The notes under the pieces are model-generated. The model did no database searches. It was not told the origin of the DNA and saw nothing but the letters and a program-made list of their open reading frames with translations. A stretch of DNA of 42,092 bases from Paenibacillus zanthoxyli JH29. Its GTDB lineage: Bacteria; Bacillota; Bacilli; Paenibacillales; Paenibacillaceae. Each line of letters opens with the position of its first letter. Position 1 is the first letter of the stretch. Where the stretch lies: contig NZ_ASSD01000514.1 of NCBI RefSeq assembly GCF_000520715.1, forward strand, positions 1 to 42,092, read 5' to 3'. Positions 15,550 through 24,066 of the stretch are shown piece after piece. The translations under genes were made by a program, and so were the position numbers.

Positions 15550-16752
15550 TTATTTGCTCCCTAGAAGCGACTCCATGGCCTTGATTCCGCTCTCCATCTC
15601 GTCCCGGGAAACGGCATAAGACAGGCGGATATGATACGGGCTGCCGAATCCGGTTCCCGGCATCACTGCGACCCCAGCCTTCGTCAGCAGGATATCCGCC
15701 AGATCGTCGGCAGTGGATATGGTTCGTCCCTCCAAGGCTTGTCCTCTCCATGCGGAGGCGTCCACCCATACATAGAAGGCGCCGTCCGGAACGCTGCACT
15801 CCAGCCCCTTGATCCGCCGAACCCCTTGGACCAGAATCTCGCGGCGCGCCGCGTACTCATTTCGGATGTCCTCAAGGTCGTCCTGAGGGCCGTCAATCGC
15901 GGCCAGCGCCGCCTGCTGGGCAATAGATGACGGGTTGCTCGTTGTATGGGACTGCAGACGAAGCATCGCCCCGGTAACAGCCGCAGGTGCGGCCGAATAA
16001 CCGATTCTCCAGCCGGTCATCCCGTATGACTTAGACACCGCGTTGATCACGACGGTCCGCTCCCGCATGCCGGGAAACGATGCGATGCTCGTATAGCCTT
16101 CCGGCTTAAACACAAACGCGGAATACACCTCGTCGCTGATGACCCAAAGATCCCGCTCCCGGCAGAACTCGGCCAGCTTCGACAGCTCCTCCGCGCTGTA
16201 TACCGCGCCGGAAGGGTTGTTCGGCTGGTTGAGAATCAGCAGACGGGTAGACTCGTTCACCAAAGGCGCAAGTGTCTCCGGAGTCACTTTATAGCCGGAG
16301 GAAGCGCCGGTCTGAACGAAGACCGGCTTGGCTCCGGCGAATTTAACCTGCTCGGGGAACGACACCCAATACGGAACCGGGATCAGCACCTCATCCCCCG
16401 GCCGGCACAGCGTGCAAATCGCGTTGAACAGCGCATGCTTGCCTCCTACCGTAACTATAATCTCCCCGGGCTCGTAGCTGAGCCCTATATCCCGGAGAAG
16501 CGCTCTGCATATCGCTTCCCGCAGCGGCAGGATGCCGCTCGTATCGGTGTATCCCGTAAAATTATCTTGAATCGCCTGAATCGCGGCCGCTTTGGCCCGG
16601 TCGGGCGTTGGAAAGTCCGGCTGCCCGAGGCCCAAGCGGTACACGGTTCGGCCTTCCCGCTGATACTGTGCCACCGTGGACTCCAGCATTGCAGTCGGGG
16701 ACGGCTGGACGCGCTCCACCCAATCCGCCAACTGAACATGTTGGTTCAACAA
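15550..16752 (-). CDS. PLP-dependent aminotransferase, class I
   Basis: 400 residues. The PLP lysine is K241 in AVSKSYGMTGWRIGY; NQPNNPSG (175-182), ISDEVYSAF with Asp207 and RLSYAVS near the C-terminus complete the fold type I set for aspartate or aromatic aminotransferases of subgroup I-gamma. It moves an amino group from an amino acid to 2-oxoglutarate or a similar acceptor. The start is TTG at 16750-16752, with AGAGGTGAT about 8 bases upstream. It lies between the M20 deacylase and the DapA-like gene, which fits deacylation, transamination, then cleavage of the oxo-acid. The true substrate is not readable. Confidence 0.9.
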   Translation of the reverse strand: MLNQHVQLADWVERVQPSPTAMLESTVAQYQREGRTVYRLGLGQPDFPTPDRAKAAAIQAIQDNFTGYTDTSGILPLREAICRALLRDIGLSYEPGEIIVTVGGKHALFNAICTLCRPGDEVLIPVPYWVSFPEQVKFAGAKPVFVQTGASSGYKVTPETLAPLVNESTRLLILNQPNNPSGAVYSAEELSKLAEFCRERDLWVISDEVYSAFVFKPEGYTSIASFPGMRERTVVINAVSKSYGMTGWRIGYSAAPAAVTGAMLRLQSHTTSNPSSIAQQAALAAIDGPQDDLEDIRNEYAARREILVQGVRRIKGLECSVPDGAFYVWVDASAWRGQALEGRTISTADDLADILLTKAGVAVMPGTGFGSPYHIRLSYAVSRDEMESGIKAMESLLGSK

Positions 16753-16771
16753 CGTCCATCACCTCTTCTAT

Positions 16772-17953
16772 TTATCTATACGAGCCAGCGACTTCCACCG
16801 CAATGGAAGCGTAGACCCGTGTTGCATTCTCCAGTTCTGATAAGGTCACCCACTCGTCGATTTTATGAGCCACGCTGAAATCGCCCGGCCCGTAGATGAC
16901 GGACGGAATTCCCCGTTTGACAAAATGGGTCATATCGCAATTGGCCGTAAGGCCCGTAAGCTCCGGCTTACGTCCGTAGACCCGTTCGATCGCGGCGGAA
17001 GCCAGCTCGACCATCGGGTGATCGGGACGGGTTTCCGACGCCACTCCGGTCGTCGGAACGAGCCGGTCGATGCCGACCCTGCCGTCCAGTGCGGGCAGAC
17101 CGGCAATGATCTGCTCAATCTCCCGCAGAGCGGCATCCTCCGCTTCGCCGGGAATAAGCCGGCGGTCGATCAGCGCCTCGCAGCGGTCCGGGATCATCGA
17201 CTCCTTGATCCCCCCGTTAATAACCGTGACGGACAGGGTCGACTGCCCCGTCAACGGATGAATCCGCTTCGTCAGCTCCTGCTCGGCGAAGTCTTCAAGC
17301 GCTACCAGCGTACGCGCCATCAAGGACACGGCATTGACGCCAAGATGAGGCGTTGATGAATGAGCCGAGACCCCTTTGGCGACGAGCACGGGGCGAATGC
17401 TGCCCCGGTGCGCGATCGCCAGGCTGCCGTCGGTCGCCTCGCCGATCACCGCCAGATCGCCATGCAGCTCGTCCGGGAGCCTGCGGGCTCCGAGGCTCGC
17501 GGCTTCTTCATCCACGACTGCCGCGAGTACGATGTCCCCCGGAAGCTGAATGCCGGATGCGGCAATCGCTTCGATGGCGGCCATCATGGCGGCCAAAGGC
17601 CCCTTCGCATCCATAACGCCCCGGCCGTAGACCCGGTCACCCTTGCGGAGCATGGTGAACGGATCGGAGCTCCAGCCCTCGCCGGCCGGAACAACATCCA
17701 TATGCGTATTCAGAATAATCGTCTTCCCGCCGCCCGTGCCCTTCAGGCGCGCGATCACATTCGGCCGTCCCGGCTCGATCTCCTGAAGCTCGACTTCACA
17801 GCCCGCTTCCCGCATAACTTGGGCGACATAAGCCGCCGCTTCTTCCTCCGTACCGCTAGGGTTCACGCTCTGAAAGCGGATCAGATCGGCCAGTATCTCA
17901 ACCGTTCGCTCGGGGCGGATCACCGGTGCTGCCGTGCGAAGATCCTCGCTCAT
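16772..17953 (-). CDS. M20 family metallo-deacylase (ArgE/DapE/carboxypeptidase G2-like)
   Basis: 393 residues. Zinc ligands and catalytic residues are all visible: H84 and D86 in NTHMDVVPAG, D115 in GRGVMDAKGPLA, E149-E150 in VVDEEAASLGA, the acidic residue in IGEATD, and the C-terminal His in SVAHKIDEW. The dimerisation domain lies between (GVSAHSSTPHLGVNAV). The enzyme cuts an amide to free an amino acid from an acyl or peptidyl group. It overlaps the SDR gene start-to-stop by 4 bases (ATGA), showing tight coupling. In the operon it would open or deacylate the imported compound. Confidence 0.92.
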   Translation of the reverse strand: MSEDLRTAAPVIRPERTVEILADLIRFQSVNPSGTEEEAAAYVAQVMREAGCEVELQEIEPGRPNVIARLKGTGGGKTIILNTHMDVVPAGEGWSSDPFTMLRKGDRVYGRGVMDAKGPLAAMMAAIEAIAASGIQLPGDIVLAAVVDEEAASLGARRLPDELHGDLAVIGEATDGSLAIAHRGSIRPVLVAKGVSAHSSTPHLGVNAVSLMARTLVALEDFAEQELTKRIHPLTGQSTLSVTVINGGIKESMIPDRCEALIDRRLIPGEAEDAALREIEQIIAGLPALDGRVGIDRLVPTTGVASETRPDHPMVELASAAIERVYGRKPELTGLTANCDMTHFVKRGIPSVIYGPGDFSVAHKIDEWVTLSELENATRVYASIAVEVAGSYR

Positions 17954-18735
17954 AGCGATTTCACCATCCCGCCGTCGACCAGCAGCGTCTGGCCCGTTAC
18001 ATAGCTCGCTCCGTCCGAACAGAGGAACGCCACCACACGGGCGAATTCATCCGGCTGCCCGTAACGCCCGAGCGGAATCTGCTTCTCACTCTGCGCCTTG
18101 ATCGCTTCCGGGGTAACCCCGGCCTTGTCCGCCCGAATCCGGTCCAGGGAACGGACCCGGTCCGTGTCGATCCGGCCCGGAGCCACCGTGTTGACCCGGA
18201 TACCGTACGGGGCAAGCTCCTCCGCCAGCGTCTTACCGAGTCCGGCCACGCCGGTCCGCATCACGTTGGAGAGCGTCAGCCCGGGGATGGGCTGCTTGAC
18301 CGAGGACGAAGCCAGATTGACGATGGCGCCGCCCTGCTCCTTCAGATGCGGAAGCGCACCCTGGACAAGACGAACCACGCTTAGCACGTTAAGCTCATAG
18401 GCGTACTTCCAGTCTTCCTCTTTGAGCGACTCGAAGTTCCCGGCGGGAGGACCGCCTGCGTTAGTAACCAGAATTTGCAGCCCGCCAAATTCACGGACCG
18501 TTTCTTCCACGCAGCGGGACAGGTCCGATGCGGAGCAGACGTCGGCCTGAAGGCCGAGCGCGGGCATTCCCGTTTCGGCGGTAATTTCCGCAGCCACGTC
18601 CTTGGCCTCCGCGCCATTTCGGCTGAACAGCGCGACCTTTGCCCCGCCTCGCGCCAGCTCGAACGCCACGGCGCGGCCGAGCCCCTTGCTTGCCGCCGCT
18701 ACCAGCGCGGTCTTCCCTGCGAATTGTCCGCTCAT
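17950..18735 (-). CDS. Divergent short-chain dehydrogenase without the canonical Tyr/Lys pair
   Basis: 261 residues of Rossmann fold related to FabG. LVAAASKGLGRAVA (11-24) replaces the usual TGxxxGIG, while TNAGGPP (91-97), NLASSS (140-145) and PGRIDTD are normal. Where YxxxK should be, the protein reads SNVMR, so Tyr becomes Ser156 and Lys becomes Arg160. Several database families of so-called BKR-like SDRs have this same departure, so it is a subfamily mark, not decay. Overlaps both neighbours by 4 bases. Either it uses another acid/base residue or it is not an oxidoreductase. Confidence 0.88.
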   Translation of the reverse strand: MSGQFAGKTALVAAASKGLGRAVAFELARGGAKVALFSRNGAEAKDVAAEITAETGMPALGLQADVCSASDLSRCVEETVREFGGLQILVTNAGGPPAGNFESLKEEDWKYAYELNVLSVVRLVQGALPHLKEQGGAIVNLASSSVKQPIPGLTLSNVMRTGVAGLGKTLAEELAPYGIRVNTVAPGRIDTDRVRSLDRIRADKAGVTPEAIKAQSEKQIPLGRYGQPDEFARVVAFLCSDGASYVTGQTLLVDGGMVKSL

Positions 18736-19907
18736 GCGTTAACCCCCTTCGCCAGGGTCAGCTCGCGCGGCAGCTTAGTCAGCACTTCGCAACCGGTTTC
18801 CGTCACCAGGATCGTCTCGCTGAATCCGACGCCGTAGCGGTTCGGAACGCGAAGCGCCGGCGGGATGTGGAACACCATGCCCGGCAGCAGTACGCGCTCA
18901 TCGTCCCGCTGAAGGCTCATAATATGGCCTTCGCCCCAGTCCGGCGCAAAAGCGACGCCGATCGAGTAGCCGGTCCGTTTGCGGAACTGCTCGTACAATC
19001 CTGCACGTTCGATCGTTCCCCGGCAGGCTTCGTCCACCTCTCCGGCGGTAACGCCCGGACGGATGACTTCGAGCGCGGCGTTCAAGGAAGCGATGCACAC
19101 CTCGGTCACCCGTTTGATTTCGTCGGTTGGCGTACCGGTATAGGCAGCCCGCATCAGCGCCCCGTGGTACCGGTTGCGAGCCCCTGCCACTTCCAGCAGA
19201 AGCGTCTCACCGTCGCCAATGACCTTATGCCCCCATGCGGCATGCATGTTGCCCGAACGGTAGCCGGAGGAAATAAACGGCTCCATCCCCAAATACTCGC
19301 CCCCGGCCAAAATCATGGCGGAGAACATCGCTGCGGCGGCCTCATCCTCATTCACTCCCGCCCGGATCGCGTCAAGCCCCGCCTGCATCGAGCTGTCGGC
19401 CACGGCGCAAGCTTCGCGGATGTATGCAATTTCCGCCGGAGATTTGATGACCCGGAATGCTTCAACCGTCCCTTGGGCATCCATGAGCCGGAAATCGCCA
19501 AGCATTTTCTCAAACTTCTGGTAATTACGGACAGGCAGGAACCAGGAGCCCGTCTCCAGGCCGATCGCACCGGGAGCGATGCCGATCTCTCTGACCGTAT
19601 CGGCAGTCAGGGCGACCGGATCATTCGTATCGTCATAGGTTCTGACCTGACTTTCAGGCAGCCAGCTGTAGGTTTGAACATTGGATAGCTCGCCTCGCCG
19701 GAGCACAAGCACCGGGTCGCCGAAAGCCGGCACGACCAGGCATTGGTACATATAATAGCCCGGGCTCTGATAGCCGGTCAGATAAAAAATATTTTCAGGG
19801 GTGTGAATCAGCATTCCGCTGAGCCCCTTGAGTCCAAGCTCGCGTTGTACATTTTGAAGGCGGGAATCAAATTCATCCCTGGAAAATACCAATGATGTGG
19901 CGCTCAA
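18732..19907 (-). CDS. M24-fold (pita-bread) hydrolase lacking metal ligands, creatinase/ectoine-hydrolase type
   Basis: 391 residues: an N-terminal creatinase-type domain (DEFDSRLQNVQRELG, LTGYQSPGYYMYQ) and a C-terminal pita-bread domain from about 155. The five metal ligands of M24 aminopeptidases appear replaced: Glu239 in LLEVAG for the first Asp, Ala250 in YHGALMR for the second, Tyr314 in TGYSIG for His, Pro349 in HIPPAL for Glu, and Ser363 in GFSETI for the last Glu. The SGYRSGNMHAAWGH stretch offers His222, where creatinase has its catalytic histidine. So this is probably a metal-free C-N hydrolase rather than a peptidase. TTG start with AAGGGG upstream. Confidence 0.87.
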   Translation of the reverse strand: MSATSLVFSRDEFDSRLQNVQRELGLKGLSGMLIHTPENIFYLTGYQSPGYYMYQCLVVPAFGDPVLVLRRGELSNVQTYSWLPESQVRTYDDTNDPVALTADTVREIGIAPGAIGLETGSWFLPVRNYQKFEKMLGDFRLMDAQGTVEAFRVIKSPAEIAYIREACAVADSSMQAGLDAIRAGVNEDEAAAAMFSAMILAGGEYLGMEPFISSGYRSGNMHAAWGHKVIGDGETLLLEVAGARNRYHGALMRAAYTGTPTDEIKRVTEVCIASLNAALEVIRPGVTAGEVDEACRGTIERAGLYEQFRKRTGYSIGVAFAPDWGEGHIMSLQRDDERVLLPGMVFHIPPALRVPNRYGVGFSETILVTETGCEVLTKLPRELTLAKGVNA

Positions 19908-19940
19908 TAGTGTCTACCCCTTTCCCTGAACTCGTCGTTT

Positions 19941-20741
19941 TCAAGCCTGATAGCCGTAAGTATCCATTCTTAAATCTCTTAAATAGGGTGTGAGCTTGGA
20001 GCATTCGTCCGCTTCATCCAGATCGATCTCCAGCACCTGCATGTTTTCTTCATTCAAATGGCCGCTGACGATGAGCTCGCCCTTCGGATTCGCCAGCTTA
20101 TTGTTGCCGAACAGCCGCAGACCGCCGCCCACGCCGTTAATGCCTGCCACAAAGCAGGTATTTTCAAGCGCTCTTGCCGGAAAATAAATATCCCATCTGT
20201 GCTTGTCTTCGATTGAAAAAGCGGATGGAGTCACGATCAGCTTCACCCCTTGCAGGGCAAGGGTTCGCGCCGCCTCCGGGAACCCCGCATCGTAACAAAT
20301 GAGGACGCCGAGCTTGCCGAAGTCGAGCTCATACGGTGAACAGACGTCTCCGGGCTCAAAATATTTTCGCTCGTCCTCCCAGAGATGAACTTTGCTGTAC
20401 GTTCCCGCGACGGCTCCGCTTCGGTCAATAATAACGGCACCATTGGCGATCCCGCCTTCGTCCAGCTTCAGGGCCATCCCAAGCACGATGTTAATGTTAT
20501 GCGCCCGTGCGGCTTCCCTGAATGCCCGAACGGTTGAACCGCCGGTATCCTCGGCCAGCTCATGATAACGGCCGCCGATGACGTCGGTATCGTACCCGGT
20601 GACGAACAGCTCCGGGAACACGATCAGATCGGCGCCCTGCCGCGAGGCCTGTTCAACGAACTCCAGACCTTTCCGGACATTCGCGGCAACATCCATCAGC
20701 GCGCTTTCGAACTGCACCAGCGCCAGTTTAACGGTTGCCAA
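19941..20741 (-). CDS. Nitrilase-superfamily amidohydrolase
   Basis: 266 residues with the complete Glu-Lys-Cys triad: E44 in VFPELFVTGY, K117 in YSKVHLWEDE and C149 in GVLICYDAGFPEAAR. The residues around Cys fit aliphatic amidases, carbamoylases or omega-amidases more than true nitrilases. It hydrolyses a non-peptide C-N bond such as an amide or N-carbamoyl group in the cytosol. It lies between the transporter and the M24-fold gene in the operon, so it is probably an early step on the imported compound. The start ATG is at 20739-20741. Confidence 0.92.
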   Translation of the reverse strand: MATVKLALVQFESALMDVAANVRKGLEFVEQASRQGADLIVFPELFVTGYDTDVIGGRYHELAEDTGGSTVRAFREAARAHNINIVLGMALKLDEGGIANGAVIIDRSGAVAGTYSKVHLWEDERKYFEPGDVCSPYELDFGKLGVLICYDAGFPEAARTLALQGVKLIVTPSAFSIEDKHRWDIYFPARALENTCFVAGINGVGGGLRLFGNNKLANPKGELIVSGHLNEENMQVLEIDLDEADECSKLTPYLRDLRMDTYGYQA

Positions 20742-20804
20742 GCGTCTTCCCCCTTTTAGCGTGAATTCCTTAGTTCAAACTACTGCTGCACAGCCTTTGT
20801 CCCG

Positions 20805-21521
20805 TCAGTACTGCGTAATCTGGTTAAGGAACTGCGCCAGGCGGGGATGCTTGCCAGCTTCCTCCATCTTCGATGAAGGCAGGTCTTCGACAACCTTTCC
20901 CTGATCCATAAAGATGATGCGGTCGCCTACCCGGCGGGCGAATTCCATTTCATGCGTAACGATGACGACGGTCATCCCGTCTCTGGCGAGATCCGAGATC
21001 ACGTCCAGGACCTCCGCCGTCATCTCGGGATCAAGCGCCGAGGTCGGCTCGTCGAACAGCATCAGCTTCGGATTCATGGCCAGCGCCCTCGCAATGGCGA
21101 TGCGCTGCTGCTGCCCTCCGGAGAGCTGCTCCGGGTAGTGCTCCGCCCGGTCTTTCAGACGTACCCGTTCCAGCAATTGAACCGCGCGCGCCCGGACCTC
21201 CTGCTCTTTTTCCCTGCGCACCACTTTCGGAGCCAGCATAATATTCTGGATCGCGTTCAGGTGCTGGAACAGATCGAATGATTGAAACACCATACCGATC
21301 TCCGCCCGCGCATGCCGCGATCCGTTAACGTCCTGCCCGTTGTACAGGATCTGTCCCCCTTCAATGGACTCAAGCCCCGCCATGCATCTCAGCAGCGTAG
21401 ACTTGCCGGAGCCGGAAGGTCCGATAATAACCACTCGCTCACCCTCATGGATATCGAGGGAGACCTCCTTCAAGATCGGCTCGCTATGGTATTGCTTGGA
21501 CACCTGTTTAACTTGCAGCAC
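20805..21521 (-). CDS. Polar amino acid ABC transporter, ATPase subunit
   Basis: 238 residues of GlnQ type. Walker [10 protein letters not shown] (34-42), Q-loop MVFQSFDLF, signature LSGGQQQR (133-140) and Walker [15 protein letters not shown] (154-167) are all intact, with the switch histidine in VTHEME. GTG start, GGAGG 9 bases upstream. It powers uptake with the membrane and binding proteins that precede it in the operon. Confidence 0.96.
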   Translation of the reverse strand: MLQVKQVSKQYHSEPILKEVSLDIHEGERVVIIGPSGSGKSTLLRCMAGLESIEGGQILYNGQDVNGSRHARAEIGMVFQSFDLFQHLNAIQNIMLAPKVVRREKEQEVRARAVQLLERVRLKDRAEHYPEQLSGGQQQRIAIARALAMNPKLMLFDEPTSALDPEMTAEVLDVISDLARDGMTVVIVTHEMEFARRVGDRIIFMDQGKVVEDLPSSKMEEAGKHPRLAQFLNQITQY

Positions 21522-21550
21522 AATGTTCAGCCTCCTTTCCGTTTTTCAAG

Positions 21551-22267
21551 CTATAGGATTGACTTCCCGCGGTTAACCAGCGAGGACAGCAGGGGCTTGC
21601 GGGTCCGCGAACGGGTAATATCCATCCGCCGCTCCAGGTAAGACTGTACAAGCGTGAACAACGCCGTAAAAGCAAGGTAATAGATGACGGCCGCGATCAG
21701 GGTGTCCACGTAATCAAAGTTGGCGCTGGCGGTCTGCTGAGCGGTCAGCAGCAGATCGGTATAGCCTACGACTGAGGCCATCGCCGAGGTCTTCAGCATG
21801 CCGATGAACTGGTTGGCCGTCGGCGGGACGATGACGCGAAACGCCTGGGGAAGCACGACGTATCTCATCCGCTGCCAGCTGTTCATTCCGAGGGCGTTAG
21901 CCGCCCGATGCTGGCCTTTGCCGACCGATGCGAGGCCGGAACGAACGATTTCGGCCATGTAGGCCGCTTCATTAAGCGCGAGCGCGACGAATGCCGACTG
22001 GAACCCAGTCAGCCTGATCCCGAACTGGGGCAGCGCCGTGTACACAAAGATCAGCTGCACAAGCACCGGAATCCCGCGAAAAATCCATATATACGAAGCC
22101 GCCAAACCCCGCAGAAGCTTCCACTTTGACATTTTGGCAAGCGCAATGATGAACCCAAGAAGGACGGCGACAATCTGCGATACCAGCGTAAGCTTCATCG
22201 TGTTCACGGCTCCATCCAGAAAAGCACGGGAACCGAGATACGCCCAAACGCCTTCCAAAAATCCCAT
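21551..22267 (-). CDS. Polar amino acid ABC transporter, permease subunit
   Basis: 238 residues with about five membrane segments and the HisM/GlnP-type signature ALALNEAAYMAEIVRSGLASVGKGQHRAANALGM, which carries the EAA loop contacting the ATPase. It acts most likely as a homodimer because only one permease gene is present. AAAGGAGG lies 7 bases before the ATG. The operon places it between the binding protein and the ATPase. Confidence 0.95.
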   Translation of the reverse strand: MGFLEGVWAYLGSRAFLDGAVNTMKLTLVSQIVAVLLGFIIALAKMSKWKLLRGLAASYIWIFRGIPVLVQLIFVYTALPQFGIRLTGFQSAFVALALNEAAYMAEIVRSGLASVGKGQHRAANALGMNSWQRMRYVVLPQAFRVIVPPTANQFIGMLKTSAMASVVGYTDLLLTAQQTASANFDYVDTLIAAVIYYLAFTALFTLVQSYLERRMDITRSRTRKPLLSSLVNRGKSIL

Positions 22268-22291
22268 TCTTAAACCTCCTTTTTACAGCTT

Positions 22292-22335
22292 CCGTCAGAT
22301 TCGGTGAAAAAAATTCGTTCACGCGAATCTGACGG
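22292..22335 (-). other. Intercistronic hairpin between binding protein and permease genes
   Basis: CCGTCAGATTCG (22292-22303) and CGAATCTGACGG (22324-22335) form a perfect 12-base stem with a 20-base loop. No T-run follows. Such a structure commonly protects the binding-protein mRNA end or lowers downstream transcript, giving excess binding protein. Confidence 0.8.
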
Positions 22336-22360
22336 CTATGATTATCTTAGGTGACGGATA

Positions 22361-23236
22361 TTACTTGAAATAGCTCATTTCAGCCGGCAGATGGTACTTC
22401 TCCATCAATTGCTTATAGGTTCCGTTCTCAACGACTTTCTTCAGCGCCGCTTCGATTGCGGTCTTGGTTTCCGTGTCGCCCTTGCGAACAGCGATTCCGA
22501 TCTTCGTATCCGCACCGAACGAGCCGGCGATTTCGAATACGCCCGGTTTCTCCTCTTGCAGATAAGCGGCTCCTGGAGAAGAGTGAAGGAATGCGTCGGC
22601 ACGGCCCTGCTCGGTTGCAAGAACAGCGTCATTGGCCGTCGGGAGCGCCAAAATTTTAATTTCCGGCTTGCCCGCTTGCTTCAGCTTTTCGTTCTCTTCG
22701 CGAACGTTGATTTCCTCGACAGCTCCGCGTGTGACGGCGACTGTGAGATTGGACAGATCATCCATGCTTTTAACGCCCTTCGGATTGCCGCTCTTCACGA
22801 CGATCGAATCGGCCAGGCCCATATAAGGGATGAAATCTACTTGTTCTTCCCGCTCGGGCTTGATATACATGGCGGAATTGATGATGTCGATCCGTTTGCC
22901 CTGCAGCGCCGGAATCAGACCGTCAAAGTTCATGGACTGGATCTTTACCTCTACGCCCATTTCCTTCGCAATCGCTTGTCCCAGCTCAATATCGAAGCCG
23001 GTGAATTCGTTGTTCACCATGTATTCGAAAGGAGGAAACGTAGCAGCCGTACCGTAGGTCAGGAACCCTTTTTCAACTAAAAAAGATGGAGCTGCAGCTG
23101 CCGTCTCTTCCGGCTTACTGCTTTCGGCCGGTGCAGAGGATTGCCCTCCGTTTGCATTGTTTGTTCCGCATGCGCTCAATACAGCAACTACCAATACCAG
23201 CATCGCACAAACAAACATCTTGGTGTTCTTCATCAT
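22361..23236 (-). CDS. Amino-acid-type solute-binding lipoprotein
   Basis: About 291 residues. A lipoprotein signal ends in VLSAC, then a Ser/Glu/Ala-rich linker, then the family 3 binding fold: LTYGTAATFPPFEYMVNNEFTGFDIELGQAIAKEMGVEV, GLIPALQGKRIDIINSAM and YIKPEREEQVDFIPYMG are diagnostic of polar-amino-acid binding proteins. The ligand is unknown. The ATG at 23236 is preferred because GAGGAG lies too close to the ATG at 23245. It follows the GntR gene by a few bases and leads the transporter. Confidence 0.94.
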   Translation of the reverse strand: MMKNTKMFVCAMLVLVVAVLSACGTNNANGGQSSAPAESSKPEETAAAAPSFLVEKGFLTYGTAATFPPFEYMVNNEFTGFDIELGQAIAKEMGVEVKIQSMNFDGLIPALQGKRIDIINSAMYIKPEREEQVDFIPYMGLADSIVVKSGNPKGVKSMDDLSNLTVAVTRGAVEEINVREENEKLKQAGKPEIKILALPTANDAVLATEQGRADAFLHSSPGAAYLQEEKPGVFEIAGSFGADTKIGIAVRKGDTETKTAIEAALKKVVENGTYKQLMEKYHLPAEMSYFK

Positions 23237-23254
23237 CACGTTCATCTCTCCTCA

Positions 23255-23923
23255 TCAGTTCTGGTTGTTTTGCATTACACTCAGTACAACTTGCTGGGTC
23301 TTCCGATTATGTTCGACTAGATAACGGCTGGCTTCCTCCGCCTTCTGGAGGGTCATGAGCTCCACCAGCCGGCGATGCTCGTTAAGGGAACCATCAACCA
23401 TTCCAGGCTGGATTAAAAGAATGCGGCGGTATCGTTCGCTCTGCTCCCATAACCGTTCAATGATCGACAGCAGCACAGGACGCTGTGCAAGACTGTAAAT
23501 GAACATATGAAACTCGCGGTTGGCGGCCAGAATGGCTTCGGTGTCGAGGATGTGGTGATTGGCCAGTTCCTCCTGCTTCTGAATCATGCCGTTAAGAACG
23601 GCGACGTCGTCCGGCTTTAACTGCTCTGTCGCAAGCTGTACGGCCAAGCCTTCCAGATTACAGCGGACCAGATAAATATCTTCGAGATGCTCCGCTGACA
23701 ATGGGGTGACCGTTACGCCCCTGTGTGAATGCAGCAGCACCAGATCCTGGGCTGCCAGCTTGTCCAGCGCGCTGCGGACGGGCATTTTGCTTACCCCGAG
23801 ACGGGCGGCGACAGCGTCTTGGTCGATTTTCTCGCCAGGAGCCAATTCGCCGGATAACACCCACTGCTTGAGAACGGAGTACACATGCTCCGACGCGGTA
23901 ACAAAGGTTGGGATTCTACTCAA
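23255..23923 (-). CDS. GntR family regulator with FCD ligand domain
   Basis: 222 residues. Winged helix: SVLKQWVLSGELAPGEKIDQDAVAARLGVSKMPVRSALDKLAAQDLV (residues 16-62). The C-terminal FCD domain has the metal/ligand residues in ANREFHMFIY and LNEHRRLVE. TTG start, AAGGAG about 11 bases upstream; an out-of-frame ATG mini-frame overlaps the start. First gene of the operon it most likely represses, with two identical perfect palindromes in the divergent control region as probable operators. The operon substrate or an intermediate should be the inducer. Confidence 0.93.
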   Translation of the reverse strand: MSRIPTFVTASEHVYSVLKQWVLSGELAPGEKIDQDAVAARLGVSKMPVRSALDKLAAQDLVLLHSHRGVTVTPLSAEHLEDIYLVRCNLEGLAVQLATEQLKPDDVAVLNGMIQKQEELANHHILDTEAILAANREFHMFIYSLAQRPVLLSIIERLWEQSERYRRILLIQPGMVDGSLNEHRRLVELMTLQKAEEASRYLVEHNRKTQQVVLSVMQNNQN

Positions 23924-23958
23924 TCATTCAGCATCTCCTTTCTAAAATTCCAAGATCG

Positions 23959-23976
23959 GATATTTGATCAAATATC
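23959..23976. promoter_or_regulatory. Operator palindrome 1, leftward side
   Basis: GATATTTGATCAAATATC, a perfect 18-base palindrome, 36 bases before the GntR start and downstream of the leftward promoter. Confidence 0.88.
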
Positions 23977-23993
23977 AACGATCATTGATTACC

Positions 23994-24009
23994 TGTGATA
24001 TAGGTCACA
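23994..24009. promoter_or_regulatory. Fnr/CRP-type palindrome
   Basis: TGTGA-TATAGG-TCACA, an exact match to TGTGA-N6-TCACA, the site of CRP in E. coli and of Fnr in B. subtilis. Its outer base touches the -10 box of the leftward promoter, a position fitting repression. Confidence 0.7.
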
Positions 24010-24038
24010 TTGTAAGGGGCGATTCGACAAACTGTCAA
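24009..24038 (-). promoter_or_regulatory. Leftward promoter of the ten-gene operon
   Basis: On the minus strand TTGACA (24033-24038), an 18-base spacer, TACAAT (24009-24014). Confidence 0.7.
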
Positions 24039-24066
24039 TAAAAATATCTCAAATTGTAAATATTCC

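Noticed and set aside
14632..20741. Many long open frames on the plus strand (for example 16865-17356, 17360-18004 and 18639-19688)
   Set aside because: They lie opposite clear enzyme genes in a GC-rich stretch, have no ribosome sites and read as Arg/Pro/Ala-rich nonsense.
14632..23923. Calling the operon an ectoine degradation operon
   Set aside because: The M24-fold, deacylase, aminotransferase and importer would fit, but EutB/EutC-type enzymes, an aspartate-semialdehyde dehydrogenase and a MocR-type regulator are absent, while a nitrilase-fold enzyme, an SDR and an epimerase are extra.
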